From: CAYUVH01 sp964448135
GTDB taxonomy: Bacteria; Verrucomicrobiota; Verrucomicrobiia; Limisphaerales; UBA8199
Length of the DNA stretch: 64,000 bases
Assembly: GCA_964448135.1 (NCBI GenBank)
Contig: CAYUVH010000059.1
Span: forward strand, 1-64,000
Reading direction: 5' to 3'
The notes beneath the pieces are model-generated. The model did not search any database. It had not been told where the DNA came from and saw only the letters and a list, made by a program, of their open reading frames with translations. Shown here piece after piece: positions 43,532-52,094 of the stretch. A program made the position numbers and the translations under genes. Position 1 is the first letter of the stretch. The number at the start of each line of letters is the position of its first letter.

Positions 43532-44158
43532 TCACGCGATTTGATAGCTCGCGCGTATGAAGTGACGAATGATTTCGAATTCTGGCTCGCCCGCAATTGT
43601 ATGGGGTTTGACGAGTTCGTGCCACTCGACATTCAAGCCGGCGGCCTTGAGGACGTTGATTTGTTCCCGGGCGTTCGCGAAGGTTATGACCGTATCCAGC
43701 GTGCCGTGGGTCACCAGAATGCGCTGGCTTGAGGCCACCGGCGACAACTCGGTGACAAGTCTTTCCGGCTGAAAGGCGCCGCCACTGATGCCGACGATGC
43801 CGGCCAGCCGTTTTGGATAACGCAGCCCGGTCGCGATCGCCATAATGCAACCTTGGGAGAAACCTCCGATCATTGTGTCCTCGGAAGCGAAGCCTTTGGC
43901 GGGGAGGGAGTCGAGGAGCTCACCGAGCAATTTTCGGCTGCGCTCGATGCCGGCCCCATGATCACCATAAAAATCGTACCAGGCGAAACCGCCGTAATAA
44001 TCATCCGGCGCGTTGACCAGGAGGTAGTTGAGCCAGGGGAGTTGCAGGGCCTCGGGAAGGAAACGGTAGCCTTCGATGCTGTCGCCAAGGCCATGCATCA
44101 TGACGATCAGGCGGCGGGAGTTGCGGTCGGCGGCATGGATCAGTTCGTATTCGAGCAT
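43532..44158 (-). CDS. phospholipase/carboxylesterase family hydrolase
   Basis: 208 residues from the ATG at 44158; a TTG 24 bases upstream would add eight residues. Alpha/beta hydrolase with oxyanion segment IVMMHGLGDSIEGYRFLPEA, nucleophile elbow MIGGFSQGCIMAIATGL (Ser), acid in THGTLDTVITF and histidine in LVKPHTIAGEP. Both order and size match the YpfH/acyl-protein-thioesterase-like group acting on short-chain esters or lysophospholipids. Cytoplasmic (no signal). Its 5' leader contains two sizeable inverted repeats. Confidence 0.9.
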   Translation of the reverse strand: MLEYELIHAADRNSRRLIVMMHGLGDSIEGYRFLPEALQLPWLNYLLVNAPDDYYGGFAWYDFYGDHGAGIERSRKLLGELLDSLPAKGFASEDTMIGGFSQGCIMAIATGLRYPKRLAGIVGISGGAFQPERLVTELSPVASSQRILVTHGTLDTVITFANAREQINVLKAAGLNVEWHELVKPHTIAGEPEFEIIRHFIRASYQIA

Positions 44159-44244
44159 TTCTGCCGCACGCGGAAAAAGCAACGCGCGGCGAGGGACTTA
44201 TGCCGAAAACCCGGCCGGGAAGCAAAAGGATAAGCGCGAGTGTG

Positions 44245-44341
44245 TTTTGAAGCGACGGCGGAATGTCAGTTGCAGGCGGAATTCACCGGGCTTGGGGAAG
44301 TATCCACCAGAAAGCTGGACGCTTCCGCCGCCGCTTCAAAA
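44245..44341 (-). repeat. 19-base inverted repeat
   Basis: Arm 1 (44245-44263) starts TTTTGAAGCG and arm 2 (44323-44341) ends CGCTTCAAAA; 18 of 19 positions pair around a 59-base spacer. It lies about 90 bases upstream of the esterase start. Confidence 0.6.
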
Positions 44342-44422
44342 CGCAAATACCCTCCTTGGCGTCTGCGTTTGAATTCATCACTCGCGGCGAATCTAGCCGA
44401 TGCCACTCCGGTCGTCTGTAGT

Positions 44423-44468
44423 GGAAAGCCGGAAATGATTTGTAAGGTTTTCCATTACAAAGCTTTCC
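44423..44468 (-). repeat. compound hairpin
   Basis: Outer arms GGAAAGC (44423-44429) and GCTTTCC (44462-44468), inner arms TTTGTAA (44439-44445) and TTACAAA (44455-44461). The right arms abut while the left arms are separated by nine bases, giving a stem with a one-sided bulge. Situated 25 bases past the regulator stop. Confidence 0.5.
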
Positions 44469-44493
44469 CTGTAAACACTGGCGAAACCGACGG

Positions 44494-45186
44494 TCAGAGG
44501 TCAGTCCGGCGGGTTTTTTCGCGTGAATTGATTGCCAGTTGCAGCAACTCGCTCGCGTCTTTCAGGCCAAGCTTGTCCTTGATACGAAGCCGGTAGGTCT
44601 CGACGGTGGAGACACCGAGGTGCAGGTATTCGGCGATCTGGCGCGTGCTTTTGCCCTCGCCCACCAGTTCAAAGACGCGCATTTCCCGGTCCGCAAGGGC
44701 GTCCAGCGGATTGTCCGGGTTCTTGAGTTTCGCCTGGCGGGCCATTCGGAGGGCGGCCCGCGCCGAAGCCTTGGGGCTCAAATACAATTCGCCGCGAATG
44801 ATTTTCCGGATGGCCTGCAGGATTTCGCGGCTGGCTTCCTGCTTGTTGATGAATCCGTGGGCGCCGGCGCGCATGGAACGTTCCGCGTAGTTCTCCTCGT
44901 CGCGCATGGAGACCACGAGGATTTTCACGCTGGGAAAAGTCGCGCTCAAATCCTTGATGAGGTCGAGGCCGTCGGACTCGCGAAGGGAGAGATCCACGAT
45001 GGCGAGGTCGGGCCGGGACTCGGCGGCCACGTCCATCGCCCGGCGCCAGCCATCGGCCTGGCCACAAACGCAAAGGTCGGACTCGGCGTCGATGACTTCG
45101 GCAAGGCGTTCCAAGACCAGCGGATGATCATCCACCAGCAGTATGCGGGTTACCCCCCGCTGACCTCGATTTGATTGAGCGCCCAT
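44494..45186 (-). CDS. LuxR/NarL-family response regulator
   Basis: 230 residues from the ATG at 45186. Receiver domain with acidic pair in ILLVDDHPLVLERLAEV, phosphoacceptor aspartate in LAIVDLSLRESDGLDLI, and conserved lysine in GAHGFINKQEASREIL. The C-terminal GerE/LuxR helix-turn-helix is LADREMRVFELVGEGKSTRQ plus IAEYLHLGVSTVETYR. It should bind DNA when phosphorylated. No histidine kinase is adjacent; the only kinase in the window is 13 kb away and carries its own receiver, so the partner is unknown. Monocistronic, with a structured region after the stop. Confidence 0.93.
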   Translation of the reverse strand: MGAQSNRGQRGVTRILLVDDHPLVLERLAEVIDAESDLCVCGQADGWRRAMDVAAESRPDLAIVDLSLRESDGLDLIKDLSATFPSVKILVVSMRDEENYAERSMRAGAHGFINKQEASREILQAIRKIIRGELYLSPKASARAALRMARQAKLKNPDNPLDALADREMRVFELVGEGKSTRQIAEYLHLGVSTVETYRLRIKDKLGLKDASELLQLAINSREKTRRTDL

Positions 45187-45274
45187 GCCCGGTCCCGTTA
45201 AACCAACCCTAAACCCAAAAGCGGTGATTTGCAACCGCCGCCCTAACCTCCTCAATCCTTCCCGAAATCAGCGC

Positions 45275-45832
45275 CTAGGCGCGCTCCATATACTTGCCGG
45301 TGCGGGTGTCGACCTTGATGCGCTCGCCCGTCTTGATGAAGAGCGGCGCTTGCACGGTGATGCCAGTCTGGAGGGTAACGGCCTTCTGGACGTTGTTCGC
45401 GGAGTCGCCGCGGATGCCTTCCGGCGCGTCGGTCACTTCCAGAATCACGCTCGAAGGCAGTTCGAGGCTGACGGCCTTTTCATCCACGAAAGTAATGGTG
45501 ACCGAGGCGTTCTCGATGAGGTAGCTCATCGCGTCGCCGACGATTTCCGGCGGCAGGGTGACGGTCTCGTAGGTTTCCGGGTCGGAAAAAACGTAGTCGC
45601 CGCCGTCCTTGTAGCTGTAGTCCATCTTCTTGGTCATCATCGGTATGACCTCGATCTTTTCGGTCGAGCTGAAGCGGACATCGGCGGACTTGCCGGAGCG
45701 GATGCTGCGGAGGGTGGCCTGGACGAAAGCGCGCAGGTTGCCGGGGGTGCGGTGCTGGCTGTCGAGGACGACGCAGACGTCGCCATTGTAGCTGATCGCC
45801 ATGCCGCGGCGAAGGTCGTTAGCGGTTGCCAT
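45275..45832 (-). CDS. efp: elongation factor P with Asn-tipped loop
   Basis: 185 residues, standard EF-P length, with KOW-like domain I, the central OB domain and the C-terminal signature GDSANNVQKAVTLQTG ending KVDTRTGKY. EF-P relieves ribosome stalling at polyproline. The domain I loop reads HRTPGNLRAF, so the tip residue (32) is asparagine. E. coli-type EF-P carries a modified lysine here and Pseudomonas-type a rhamnosylated arginine. Codons were checked on the minus strand (CCC GGC AAC CTG). No epmA, epmB, earP or ymfI-like gene is in the window. Downstream of the regulator it is separate, with its own 187-base upstream gap. Confidence 0.95.
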   Translation of the reverse strand: MATANDLRRGMAISYNGDVCVVLDSQHRTPGNLRAFVQATLRSIRSGKSADVRFSSTEKIEVIPMMTKKMDYSYKDGGDYVFSDPETYETVTLPPEIVGDAMSYLIENASVTITFVDEKAVSLELPSSVILEVTDAPEGIRGDSANNVQKAVTLQTGITVQAPLFIKTGERIKVDTRTGKYMERA

Positions 45833-46019
45833 AAATCAAAATTCTTAAGCTAAAATTGCCGTTATTGCGCGGGCGGCCTGCCCGCCACAAGAGCCGGTAA
45901 GAATACCCGCAAAAAGCCCGATTACAAGCACGTTTTTTGGCCTGGCCAGCGGCGAATTGCTGCAACCGACTCTCCCCAAAGCGGGGTCCAGCAAAGCCAG
46001 CTGGCAGCAACGACGTTTT

Positions 46020-46643
46020 TCAGTAAGGCGGCTGGGGAACCGCGGGCACGCCTTCGGTGACATGGCACAGGACATAAACCGCCCGGCCATTGATGTAGTA
46101 AACGTAATAGTAGCAATTGAAGTATTTGTAAAAATTGGACCCGCCGAAGTTCTGGATCGTGTAGCCGGACGGCAGGTTATACACGTACGGCCGGGGGGGC
46201 ACGGTCGGCACGCCGTTCACCATGGTGGCGGGGACATAAATGGTCGGCCCATCATTGGAGTACTCGTAATAATAAATGCCGTTGGAATAATAGTAGTTCA
46301 ACCCGTTGTAGCTCTGGGTTGTGTAGCCCGCCGCAAGCGCGTCCACATAAGCATCTTCCGTTCGCCGATCGGAAACGGCGCCAGCCGCCGCGACCGGATG
46401 CTGCGCCACCGCGCCGTCCCGGGCCCCCTCGGCCCCGCGTGCGTCCGTGGCACCGCGCGTATCGGCGGCGGCCGGGGCGCCAGTGTCGCCGCGCGGATAA
46501 TCGGCGCCGTGGCTGTCATACGAGGCATGAGGATAGGACGGGCAACACCGGCGCATGGCCCAGCCCGATTGCGGGCCGAGGACGCAGGCAACCATGGGCA
46601 GGAGGAGGAACCGTATCGTGCGAGAGCGGGCAATGGTTTTCAT
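46020..46643 (-). CDS. secreted tyrosine-rich protein
   Basis: 207 residues. Signal peptide TIRFLLLPMVACVLGPQSGWA, then an acidic Ala/Asp/Gly-rich linker and a C-terminal region with two imperfect copies of the same unit: GYTTQSYNGLNYYYSNGIYY ... PATMVNGVPTVP and GYTIQNFGGSNFYKYFNCYY ... HVTEGVPAVP. The unit resembles DUF6515-type envelope domains, but this is only a visual match. Function unknown; probably periplasmic or surface-exposed. It starts 24 bases after the stop of the DUF2092-like gene, so the two may be co-transcribed. Confidence 0.78.
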   Translation of the reverse strand: MKTIARSRTIRFLLLPMVACVLGPQSGWAMRRCCPSYPHASYDSHGADYPRGDTGAPAAADTRGATDARGAEGARDGAVAQHPVAAAGAVSDRRTEDAYVDALAAGYTTQSYNGLNYYYSNGIYYYEYSNDGPTIYVPATMVNGVPTVPPRPYVYNLPSGYTIQNFGGSNFYKYFNCYYYVYYINGRAVYVLCHVTEGVPAVPQPPY

Positions 46644-46667
46644 GTTGGTGGGTAAGGTGACGGCAAG

Positions 46668-47435
46668 TTAGCGGCTTTTGACCATCGGCGCCTTTTGCGA
46701 GTCCGGAGCCGGGCGCTTGGAAAACAGGCTTTCGTTCAACGGCTCGTTCAGTTTCCATTTTGTGAACCGGACATTCCAAGTGGGATGCCCCTTGATGTCG
46801 GTGGTTGTCATGAGCATGCGTCGCGGAAGATGGTCGGCCGTGCCGATCCACAGTTCAACCGTCATCCCCGGTTGGCCCAACTGCAGATGATCACAACGCG
46901 TCCAGCCCAAGTGTTCGCTGCCAAGGAGCTGCACCGACGTAACGTCAAAAAGGAGTTCGGCCTGCGCATCGCTGGCCAGCAATTCCGCCACCGGCGGGCG
47001 AAAGCCGAAGCGCTCATCCACGAGCTGGGCGAAGCCCTCGATATTCTTGCTGGGCAAAGTTTCCAGTGCATGATGCTTTCGTCCCGGATGCATCACGCAA
47101 AGCGTCGTGCCGTCATAGGCGATTTCACGCGTGTCGAGTCCGGCGGGTTGAATGGCGTAAAATTGGTTGGGCCGTTTCACGGCGAGTTCGATGCTCCCCT
47201 GATCAATGCCGGAACCAATACCCAGCCTTCGGTCGAGCTTGTGTTCCGCTTCGACCTGGACCGTTTGGGCGCTTCCCAGTTTGTCGGACATGGACTTCAG
47301 CACCGCGAGCGCGGCCGGCTCCATCTTTACACCGGTGGCGACCGGCGCCGGGCCGGACGCGCAGCCCGGGATAAGCAGCAGGCCGAGCGCCAGTGACAGC
47401 GAACATCCGAGTTTCCTAAGAGATAATTGGATCAT
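46668..47435 (-). CDS. DUF2092-like lipoprotein
   Basis: 255 residues from the ATG at 47435, which starts a lipoprotein signal (LSLALGLLLIPGC). The frame is open 46 codons further upstream but that part is non-coding in character. Conserved-looking parts are QTVQVEAEHKLDRRLGIGS, KRPNQFYAIQPAGL and the end FTKWKLNEPLNESLFSKRP, all as in DUF2092 (LolA/LolB-like beta half-barrels). Such proteins may carry lipophilic molecules in the periplasm. It is followed by the tyrosine-rich secreted protein gene. Confidence 0.85.
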   Translation of the reverse strand: MIQLSLRKLGCSLSLALGLLLIPGCASGPAPVATGVKMEPAALAVLKSMSDKLGSAQTVQVEAEHKLDRRLGIGSGIDQGSIELAVKRPNQFYAIQPAGLDTREIAYDGTTLCVMHPGRKHHALETLPSKNIEGFAQLVDERFGFRPPVAELLASDAQAELLFDVTSVQLLGSEHLGWTRCDHLQLGQPGMTVELWIGTADHLPRRMLMTTTDIKGHPTWNVRFTKWKLNEPLNESLFSKRPAPDSQKAPMVKSR

Positions 47436-47569
47436 AAATGCTTCGCGAGTCACGCCGCCCGCATGATGATTGAGGTCAATTGAATAAACCAATGGTGGTA
47501 AAACGCCTCCCGACCGGGAAGCAAATTCGTCCACCGAGGCGGCCTCCGTGCACTGGCTCTTAATTACCA

Positions 47570-49633
47570 TCAAGTTGATATCATCGTGGCCGCTGGACGA
47601 TTCGGAAAATACTCGCGCAACAGATCGCCGATAGACTTACGCAAGGACGGGCACGGGCTTGAGGTTTGCAGCTCTCGCAACGCCTCCAGCAGCACTTTCC
47701 GCGGGCCGAAGAACAGCACCAGCAATCTCGGACCAGATGCGCCAAGCCTGGCCTGAGCCGGATCATCGCGCAATTCGTGGAGCAGTTTGAGGCCCCAATT
47801 CATCGCGTCGTCGTTACCGAGGTTTAGACCAAGGTACTCCGCAAAAATGGACGGGCGATATCGCATGTATTTTTGGAGCAGCTCCGCTGCTTCCGGATGA
47901 TCCGGAAATGCGCGAGAGATCAACCGGGCTGGCTCGACCCCGAAGTCACTCTCCCAGTCGCTTACGACCACGGCATCGATCAGTTGCTGCTTCAGCACCG
48001 CGAAAGTGCGCTCGTCGTCGGGCCATCGGTCCACCAGAACGTTCGGTCTGGAAGCCAGTACCCGGAATGCTTCGGGGTGATCGGCATGCCACAAGGCCAG
48101 TTCGGCGCCCCGGATATGTCGATCCCACAGTTCACCCAAGTTCAAACGCGCGCATAACTGCTCAAAGGTTTCTCTCGCGGAAAACAGATGGCTGATCAAC
48201 CTCCTCGGCAGTTCACGCTCCCACCCATTATTGGTTGGGCGCGTAAGTAGCTCCAGGGTCTCCGGTGCGTCGCGATAACGGAGAGCGACTTCCTGCAAAG
48301 CGTAGCTCTTAAGATAACTGGGACTCGATTCCGCGGCTTTTTGGAATAACAACTCCTTCACCCGGGCGTCCTCGCGAAACCGCTCGCCCAATTCCAATAT
48401 GGCCCGCATGCCTGGCCAACCATTTGAGGTCGCGAGCAACTCCAACAGTTTTTCCACGTCCAGACGGGAAAAGTCAACCGGAGGAGCCGGAGGCTTTTGC
48501 TCCTCGAGATATCGCAGGGTCTCCGGATGCGTTGGATAGCCCTTTTTCAGGACATCGGGAATCAAGTGTTCCCAGCCCGATGCTGCCTTGCCTTTGGCAC
48601 TCAGGATTATGGGCATGGCCTGCTCCGCGGCCAGCGGCTGGCCCAACCACGCGAGACGATACATTGCTTTCAAGGCCGTGGTGAAATCCTGATGCTTCTC
48701 GATCAGGACTTGAATGGACCTCATCGCGGCGTCGGGCCTGCGGGTTTCGAGGGCCAGGTTCTGGTGCAGTAATCGGTCTCCCGGTGCAGCCGCCAGTTCC
48801 CGCTCGACCCATGCGGACGCAAGTGGGCAGGTATCCGAGCTTTTGACGAGCTGAAAGCGGATCCAGGCATGGAACGGGTCATTTGGATCGGCGGCAATGG
48901 CTTGCGCAAAATCGAAGTCTTCCGGTGACCACGATTCAATAGGGGCGTGCTTTCTGACTTCATAAGGCGCCAGTTGCGAGATTCCATCCTGGCGGAAGGC
49001 TCGAATCAGCGGCACGAGCTGCGGGCGGCCCGCGCCGGCGGCCAGGCGGCCGGCATATTCGTTCGCATGACATCCAAGCTCGTAATCAGACAAAGGAAAG
49101 TCCGGGTTCTTCTGCAACACGCGCACCACCTCCTCGACATCAGCGTACACGAGGAGGCTGCTTGCCAGAATACCCGGGATGTATTTGGGACATTCTGCCG
49201 CCCATTCCTTGAACAATGGGAATACAAAGCCAGAATAAAGATCTTTTCCCACCACGACCCTGCTTTCGTGAAATTCCTGCTCCACCTCGCGACGGAGGCG
49301 TTTGGTGGGCGGCCATCTCTTCTGCATAATACGGCGGGCGAAACTCTTGCCCAACGCGTCCTCGCTGGGAAAATGGTAGGCATGCATCCGCAAAAGGAAA
49401 TGTGCCTGGCTCGAATCCGGCAACTCATCGAGCAACAGGTCCATGCAATACCGCGATGGAACCGAGAGATACTCCGTCTCAAGAACCACCGACATCAATA
49501 TGTTGCGAACCCGCTCATCGGAGCGGACGAGAGGACGCAGGCATTCGATGCTCGGTTCACCCTGGTCATTCCAGAAATGCGGGCTAAAACGCAGTCGGAA
49601 AAGCAACTCCTCGTGCTCCATGGGTCTCACCAT
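47570..49633 (-). CDS. large helical-repeat protein of unknown function
   Basis: 687 residues from the ATG at 49633; MEHEELLFRL at 49621 is an alternative. No signal peptide or membrane helix. The sequence is almost entirely amphipathic helices with TPR/HEAT-like spacing, and recurrent L-L....A..H pairs (AIAADPNDPFHAWIRFQLV; LEEQKPPAPPVDFSRLDVE; AFRVLASRPNVLVDRW). The C-terminal part recalls the helical-repeat halves of NACHT/STAND proteins, but no NTPase is attached. It follows the second sulfatase by 26 bases in the same direction, so co-transcription is likely. Base composition looks less GC-rich than its neighbours, a possible sign of transfer. Confidence 0.72.
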   Translation of the reverse strand: MVRPMEHEELLFRLRFSPHFWNDQGEPSIECLRPLVRSDERVRNILMSVVLETEYLSVPSRYCMDLLLDELPDSSQAHFLLRMHAYHFPSEDALGKSFARRIMQKRWPPTKRLRREVEQEFHESRVVVGKDLYSGFVFPLFKEWAAECPKYIPGILASSLLVYADVEEVVRVLQKNPDFPLSDYELGCHANEYAGRLAAGAGRPQLVPLIRAFRQDGISQLAPYEVRKHAPIESWSPEDFDFAQAIAADPNDPFHAWIRFQLVKSSDTCPLASAWVERELAAAPGDRLLHQNLALETRRPDAAMRSIQVLIEKHQDFTTALKAMYRLAWLGQPLAAEQAMPIILSAKGKAASGWEHLIPDVLKKGYPTHPETLRYLEEQKPPAPPVDFSRLDVEKLLELLATSNGWPGMRAILELGERFREDARVKELLFQKAAESSPSYLKSYALQEVALRYRDAPETLELLTRPTNNGWERELPRRLISHLFSARETFEQLCARLNLGELWDRHIRGAELALWHADHPEAFRVLASRPNVLVDRWPDDERTFAVLKQQLIDAVVVSDWESDFGVEPARLISRAFPDHPEAAELLQKYMRYRPSIFAEYLGLNLGNDDAMNWGLKLLHELRDDPAQARLGASGPRLLVLFFGPRKVLLEALRELQTSSPCPSLRKSIGDLLREYFPNRPAATMIST

Positions 49634-49659
49634 GGCATGCTCTCAAGGATTCGGGCAAT

Positions 49660-51045
49660 TCAATACTGTTTCTTCCCGGGCACCAGCGTGGATTGATACT
49701 TCGCCACTTCTTTCTGGATGTCCGCGATCACATCCGGGTGTTCGGCGGCGACATCGAAGCGTTCGCCGGGGTCGCTGGGCAAATGGTACAGAATCGGAGG
49801 ATCGTGCTTTTGGACGGGGTCTTTTGAGTAGCCGGAATAGGTGGCGATGTGGGCTTTGTAGGGGCCTTTGCGGATGGCGAAGAGTTGGTCGCCATTGTAG
49901 TAGAACATGAGTTCGCGTTTGCCCGGGCCGGTCGCGAAGAGCAGCGGGGCGAGGTCCACGCCGTCCATGATGCGGTCAGTCGGGAGGGCCACGCCGGCGA
50001 GCGTGAGGCTGGTGTTGAACAGGTCCATGGAACAGGCCAGTTCGTGGCAGACGCTGCCGGGTTTGATTTTCCCGGGCCACCAGGCAATACCCGGCTCGCG
50101 CATACCGCCCTCCCATGTGCTCCCCTTCCCGTCCCGCAAAAGACCGGCGGAACCACCAGCGAGATCTTTAATGAGCCAGGGGCCGTTGTCGCTGGTGAAG
50201 AAGACGAGGGTGTTTTTCGCGAGGCCCTGCTTCTGAAGGGTTTCGAGGACCTGGCCAACACTCCAATCCAGTTCCTCGACGACGTCGCCGTAAAGTCCGC
50301 GCAGGCTTTTCTTCTTGAAGTCCTTGGACGCAAAGAGCGGCACGTGCGGATAGGTGTGCGCGAAGTAGAGGAAGAACGGCGTGCTCTTGTGTTTCTCGAT
50401 GAATTGCACCGCCTGCTCCGTGTAACGTTTGGTGAGTGTGCTGAGATCGGTGGGTTGCTCGATGATTTCGTTGTCCTTCACGAGCGCGGGGTTCCACCAC
50501 TCCTGTTTGGGCTCAAGGCTGCTGGTGGCGTTTTTGGGGAGATTCGGGTTGGGCTCCATGTCGTTCGACCACCGCAGGCCGTAATACGAATCGAAGCCGT
50601 GACTGAGCGGCATGTTTTCGGGGTGATGGCCGAGGTGCCATTTGCCGATGGCCTGGGTGGCGTAGCCTTTGGACTTCAGCGCCCGGGCGATGGTGATTTC
50701 CTCCGGCGGCAAACCGCCCGCGGAGGCTTTGGATTGGACGCGATGCTGGAAATCACCGGACATTCCGCTGCGAATCGGCAACCTGCCGGTCAGCAACGCC
50801 GCGCGACTCGGCGTGCAAACGCAGGCGGCCACATAAAAATCCGTGAAGCGCATCCCCTCGGCAGCCATGCGATCAAGGTTCGGCGTGCGGATGCTGGGAT
50901 GCCCGTAACAACCCAAGTCGCCGTACCCGAGGTCGTCGGCAAGGATGATGACGATGTTCGGGGGTTTGGCGGCTACGGCCAGAGCGCACGCGGAGAAGAG
51001 CAGAATAAAGACCAGAGCCAGCCGGGGGGTGCGGAAGCGTGTCAT
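49660..51045 (-). CDS. formylglycine-dependent arylsulfatase A-like enzyme, secreted
   Basis: 461 residues from the ATG at 51045, heading a signal peptide (LALVFILLFSACALAVAA). Active-site parts: NIVIILADDLGYGDLGCYG, the formylglycine signature CVCTPSRAALLTGRLPIRSG, AIGKWHLGHHPENMPLSHGF, and FFTSDNGPWLIK. The family hydrolyses sulfate esters of glycans or lipids. It resembles animal arylsulfatase A more than the first sulfatase does. A VOC-family gene diverges from it 105 bases away. The 12-base leader motif shared with the other sulfatase is 23 bases upstream. Confidence 0.94.
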   Translation of the reverse strand: MTRFRTPRLALVFILLFSACALAVAAKPPNIVIILADDLGYGDLGCYGHPSIRTPNLDRMAAEGMRFTDFYVAACVCTPSRAALLTGRLPIRSGMSGDFQHRVQSKASAGGLPPEEITIARALKSKGYATQAIGKWHLGHHPENMPLSHGFDSYYGLRWSNDMEPNPNLPKNATSSLEPKQEWWNPALVKDNEIIEQPTDLSTLTKRYTEQAVQFIEKHKSTPFFLYFAHTYPHVPLFASKDFKKKSLRGLYGDVVEELDWSVGQVLETLQKQGLAKNTLVFFTSDNGPWLIKDLAGGSAGLLRDGKGSTWEGGMREPGIAWWPGKIKPGSVCHELACSMDLFNTSLTLAGVALPTDRIMDGVDLAPLLFATGPGKRELMFYYNGDQLFAIRKGPYKAHIATYSGYSKDPVQKHDPPILYHLPSDPGERFDVAAEHPDVIADIQKEVAKYQSTLVPGKKQY

Positions 51046-51067
51046 GCGAGGGATTCTTTTCTTTTTC

Positions 51068-51079
51068 TGCCCGGGTTGG
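51068..51079 (-). promoter_or_regulatory. sequence motif shared by both sulfatase leaders, copy 2
   Basis: TGCCCGGGTTGG on the plus strand, read CCAACCCGGGCA towards the sulfatase, ends 22 bases before the ATG at 51045. See the identical 12-mer at 37385-37396. Confidence 0.35.
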
Positions 51080-51150
51080 CAATGGGAATGAGTGCCGCGC
51101 TTCAGGACTGGCTCGCTTTTCAATCCCTGCCCTGTGCTATGTTTGGCAAG

Positions 51151-51591
51151 ATGACAATCAAGCGGATGGACAATGTTGGAATCGTGGTCGAGGACCTCAA
51201 GGCAGCCATCGCATTCTTTGTGGAATTGGGCATGGAACTGGAAGGCGAGGCGACCGTCGAGGGACCCTGGGTGGATAATGTGGTCGGGCTCAAAAATGTG
51301 CAATCAGACATCGCGATGCTGAGAACACCCGATGGGCACAGCCGGCTCGAGTTGAGCCGAATCCGAAAACCCATGCCGGTGCGCGGCAAGCCGGAAAATC
51401 CGATGATCAATACGTTGGGACTGCATCGGGTCATGTTCACGGTCGACGATATCAAGGACGTGGTTAAGCGCCTGCGCCGTCACGGAGCAAAGTTGATTGG
51501 CAAGGTGGAACGGTATGAAGACATTTACCTGCTCTGCTACATTCGGGGGCCGCAGGGCATCATCATTGGCCTGGCCCAGGAGCTGAAGTAA
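51151..51591 (+). CDS. VOC (glyoxalase/bleomycin resistance) superfamily protein
   Basis: 146 residues from the ATG at 51151; an ATG at 51139 would add four residues. Two beta-alpha-beta-beta-beta halves: MDNVGIVVEDLKAAIAFFVE with GMELEGEATVEG, and LHRVMFTVDDIKDVVKRLRR ending LCYIRGPQGIIIGLAQEL. Metal-ligand positions have only partial match (the first half has no His after MDN; the second has LH). It could be a lactoylglutathione lyase-like isomerase, a dioxygenase or a binding protein. It diverges from the sulfatase gene. Confidence 0.88.
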   Translation: MTIKRMDNVGIVVEDLKAAIAFFVELGMELEGEATVEGPWVDNVVGLKNVQSDIAMLRTPDGHSRLELSRIRKPMPVRGKPENPMINTLGLHRVMFTVDDIKDVVKRLRRHGAKLIGKVERYEDIYLLCYIRGPQGIIIGLAQELK

Positions 51592-51743
51592 AGTCCTGGA
51601 AATCTGGCCCGCTTTGACAGGTCGGGGCATGTGCCTTAGTGTTTGCGAGGATGAAATGGGAAGCTCATTCCGCGTTTCCGGCCCGGTGCCTGCCCAGGCT
51701 GAAGCTATCGATTACTCCAAACTAGCTGAAGGACTTCACACGT

Positions 51744-52094
51744 ATGAACCCGCACATAAATACCTTTCACTCGAATCGAGTTTCCGGCGGCTTCTTTATC
51801 TTTCTCGCCGCCTGCTCGGCGTACCTGGCCAGTTTCGCGCTGGTGGCCGGAAACTGGTGGCTGGCGGCCTGGCTGATCTTCGGAATTATTTATTGTGGCT
51901 TCCTGGGATGGATCGCTTTGTCAAGGGTAGTGCCGCAGGCGCGCCCGCAGTCAGGCGGCAACGGCGGAAATGGAGGCCGCGGGTTGGAAGGGGCCGGCAA
52001 ACCCGTGCCACGGAAGCCTTCGCCGACCCATCATCTGGCGGCGGCCAGGGATCTGCCGCCGTCGCAGGTTACGCATTGTTTGGTGAAGGATTAA
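51744..52094 (+). CDS. small two-helix membrane protein, hypothetical
   Basis: 116 residues. Two hydrophobic stretches (FFIFLAACSAYLASFALVAG and WWLAAWLIFGIIYCGFLGWI) separated by one tryptophan-rich turn, then a Gly/Asn/Pro-rich hydrophilic tail. AAGGA is 10 bases before the ATG. The helices give reasonable coding support, the tail does not. The larger overlapping frame starting 51614 is less convincing. I do not recognise the family. Confidence 0.5.
   Translation: MNPHINTFHSNRVSGGFFIFLAACSAYLASFALVAGNWWLAAWLIFGIIYCGFLGWIALSRVVPQARPQSGGNGGNGGRGLEGAGKPVPRKPSPTHHLAAARDLPPSQVTHCLVKD

Larger units (their letters stand above)
44159..44493. other. 335-base intergenic region with two nested inverted repeats
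   Basis: The gap separates the response regulator 3' end from the esterase start, both on the minus strand. It carries a 19-base inverted repeat with one mismatch (44245-44263 and 44323-44341) and a compound hairpin at 44423-44468. No open reading frame of note. It may be a structured leader for the esterase gene or include a terminator for the regulator. Confidence 0.55.
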
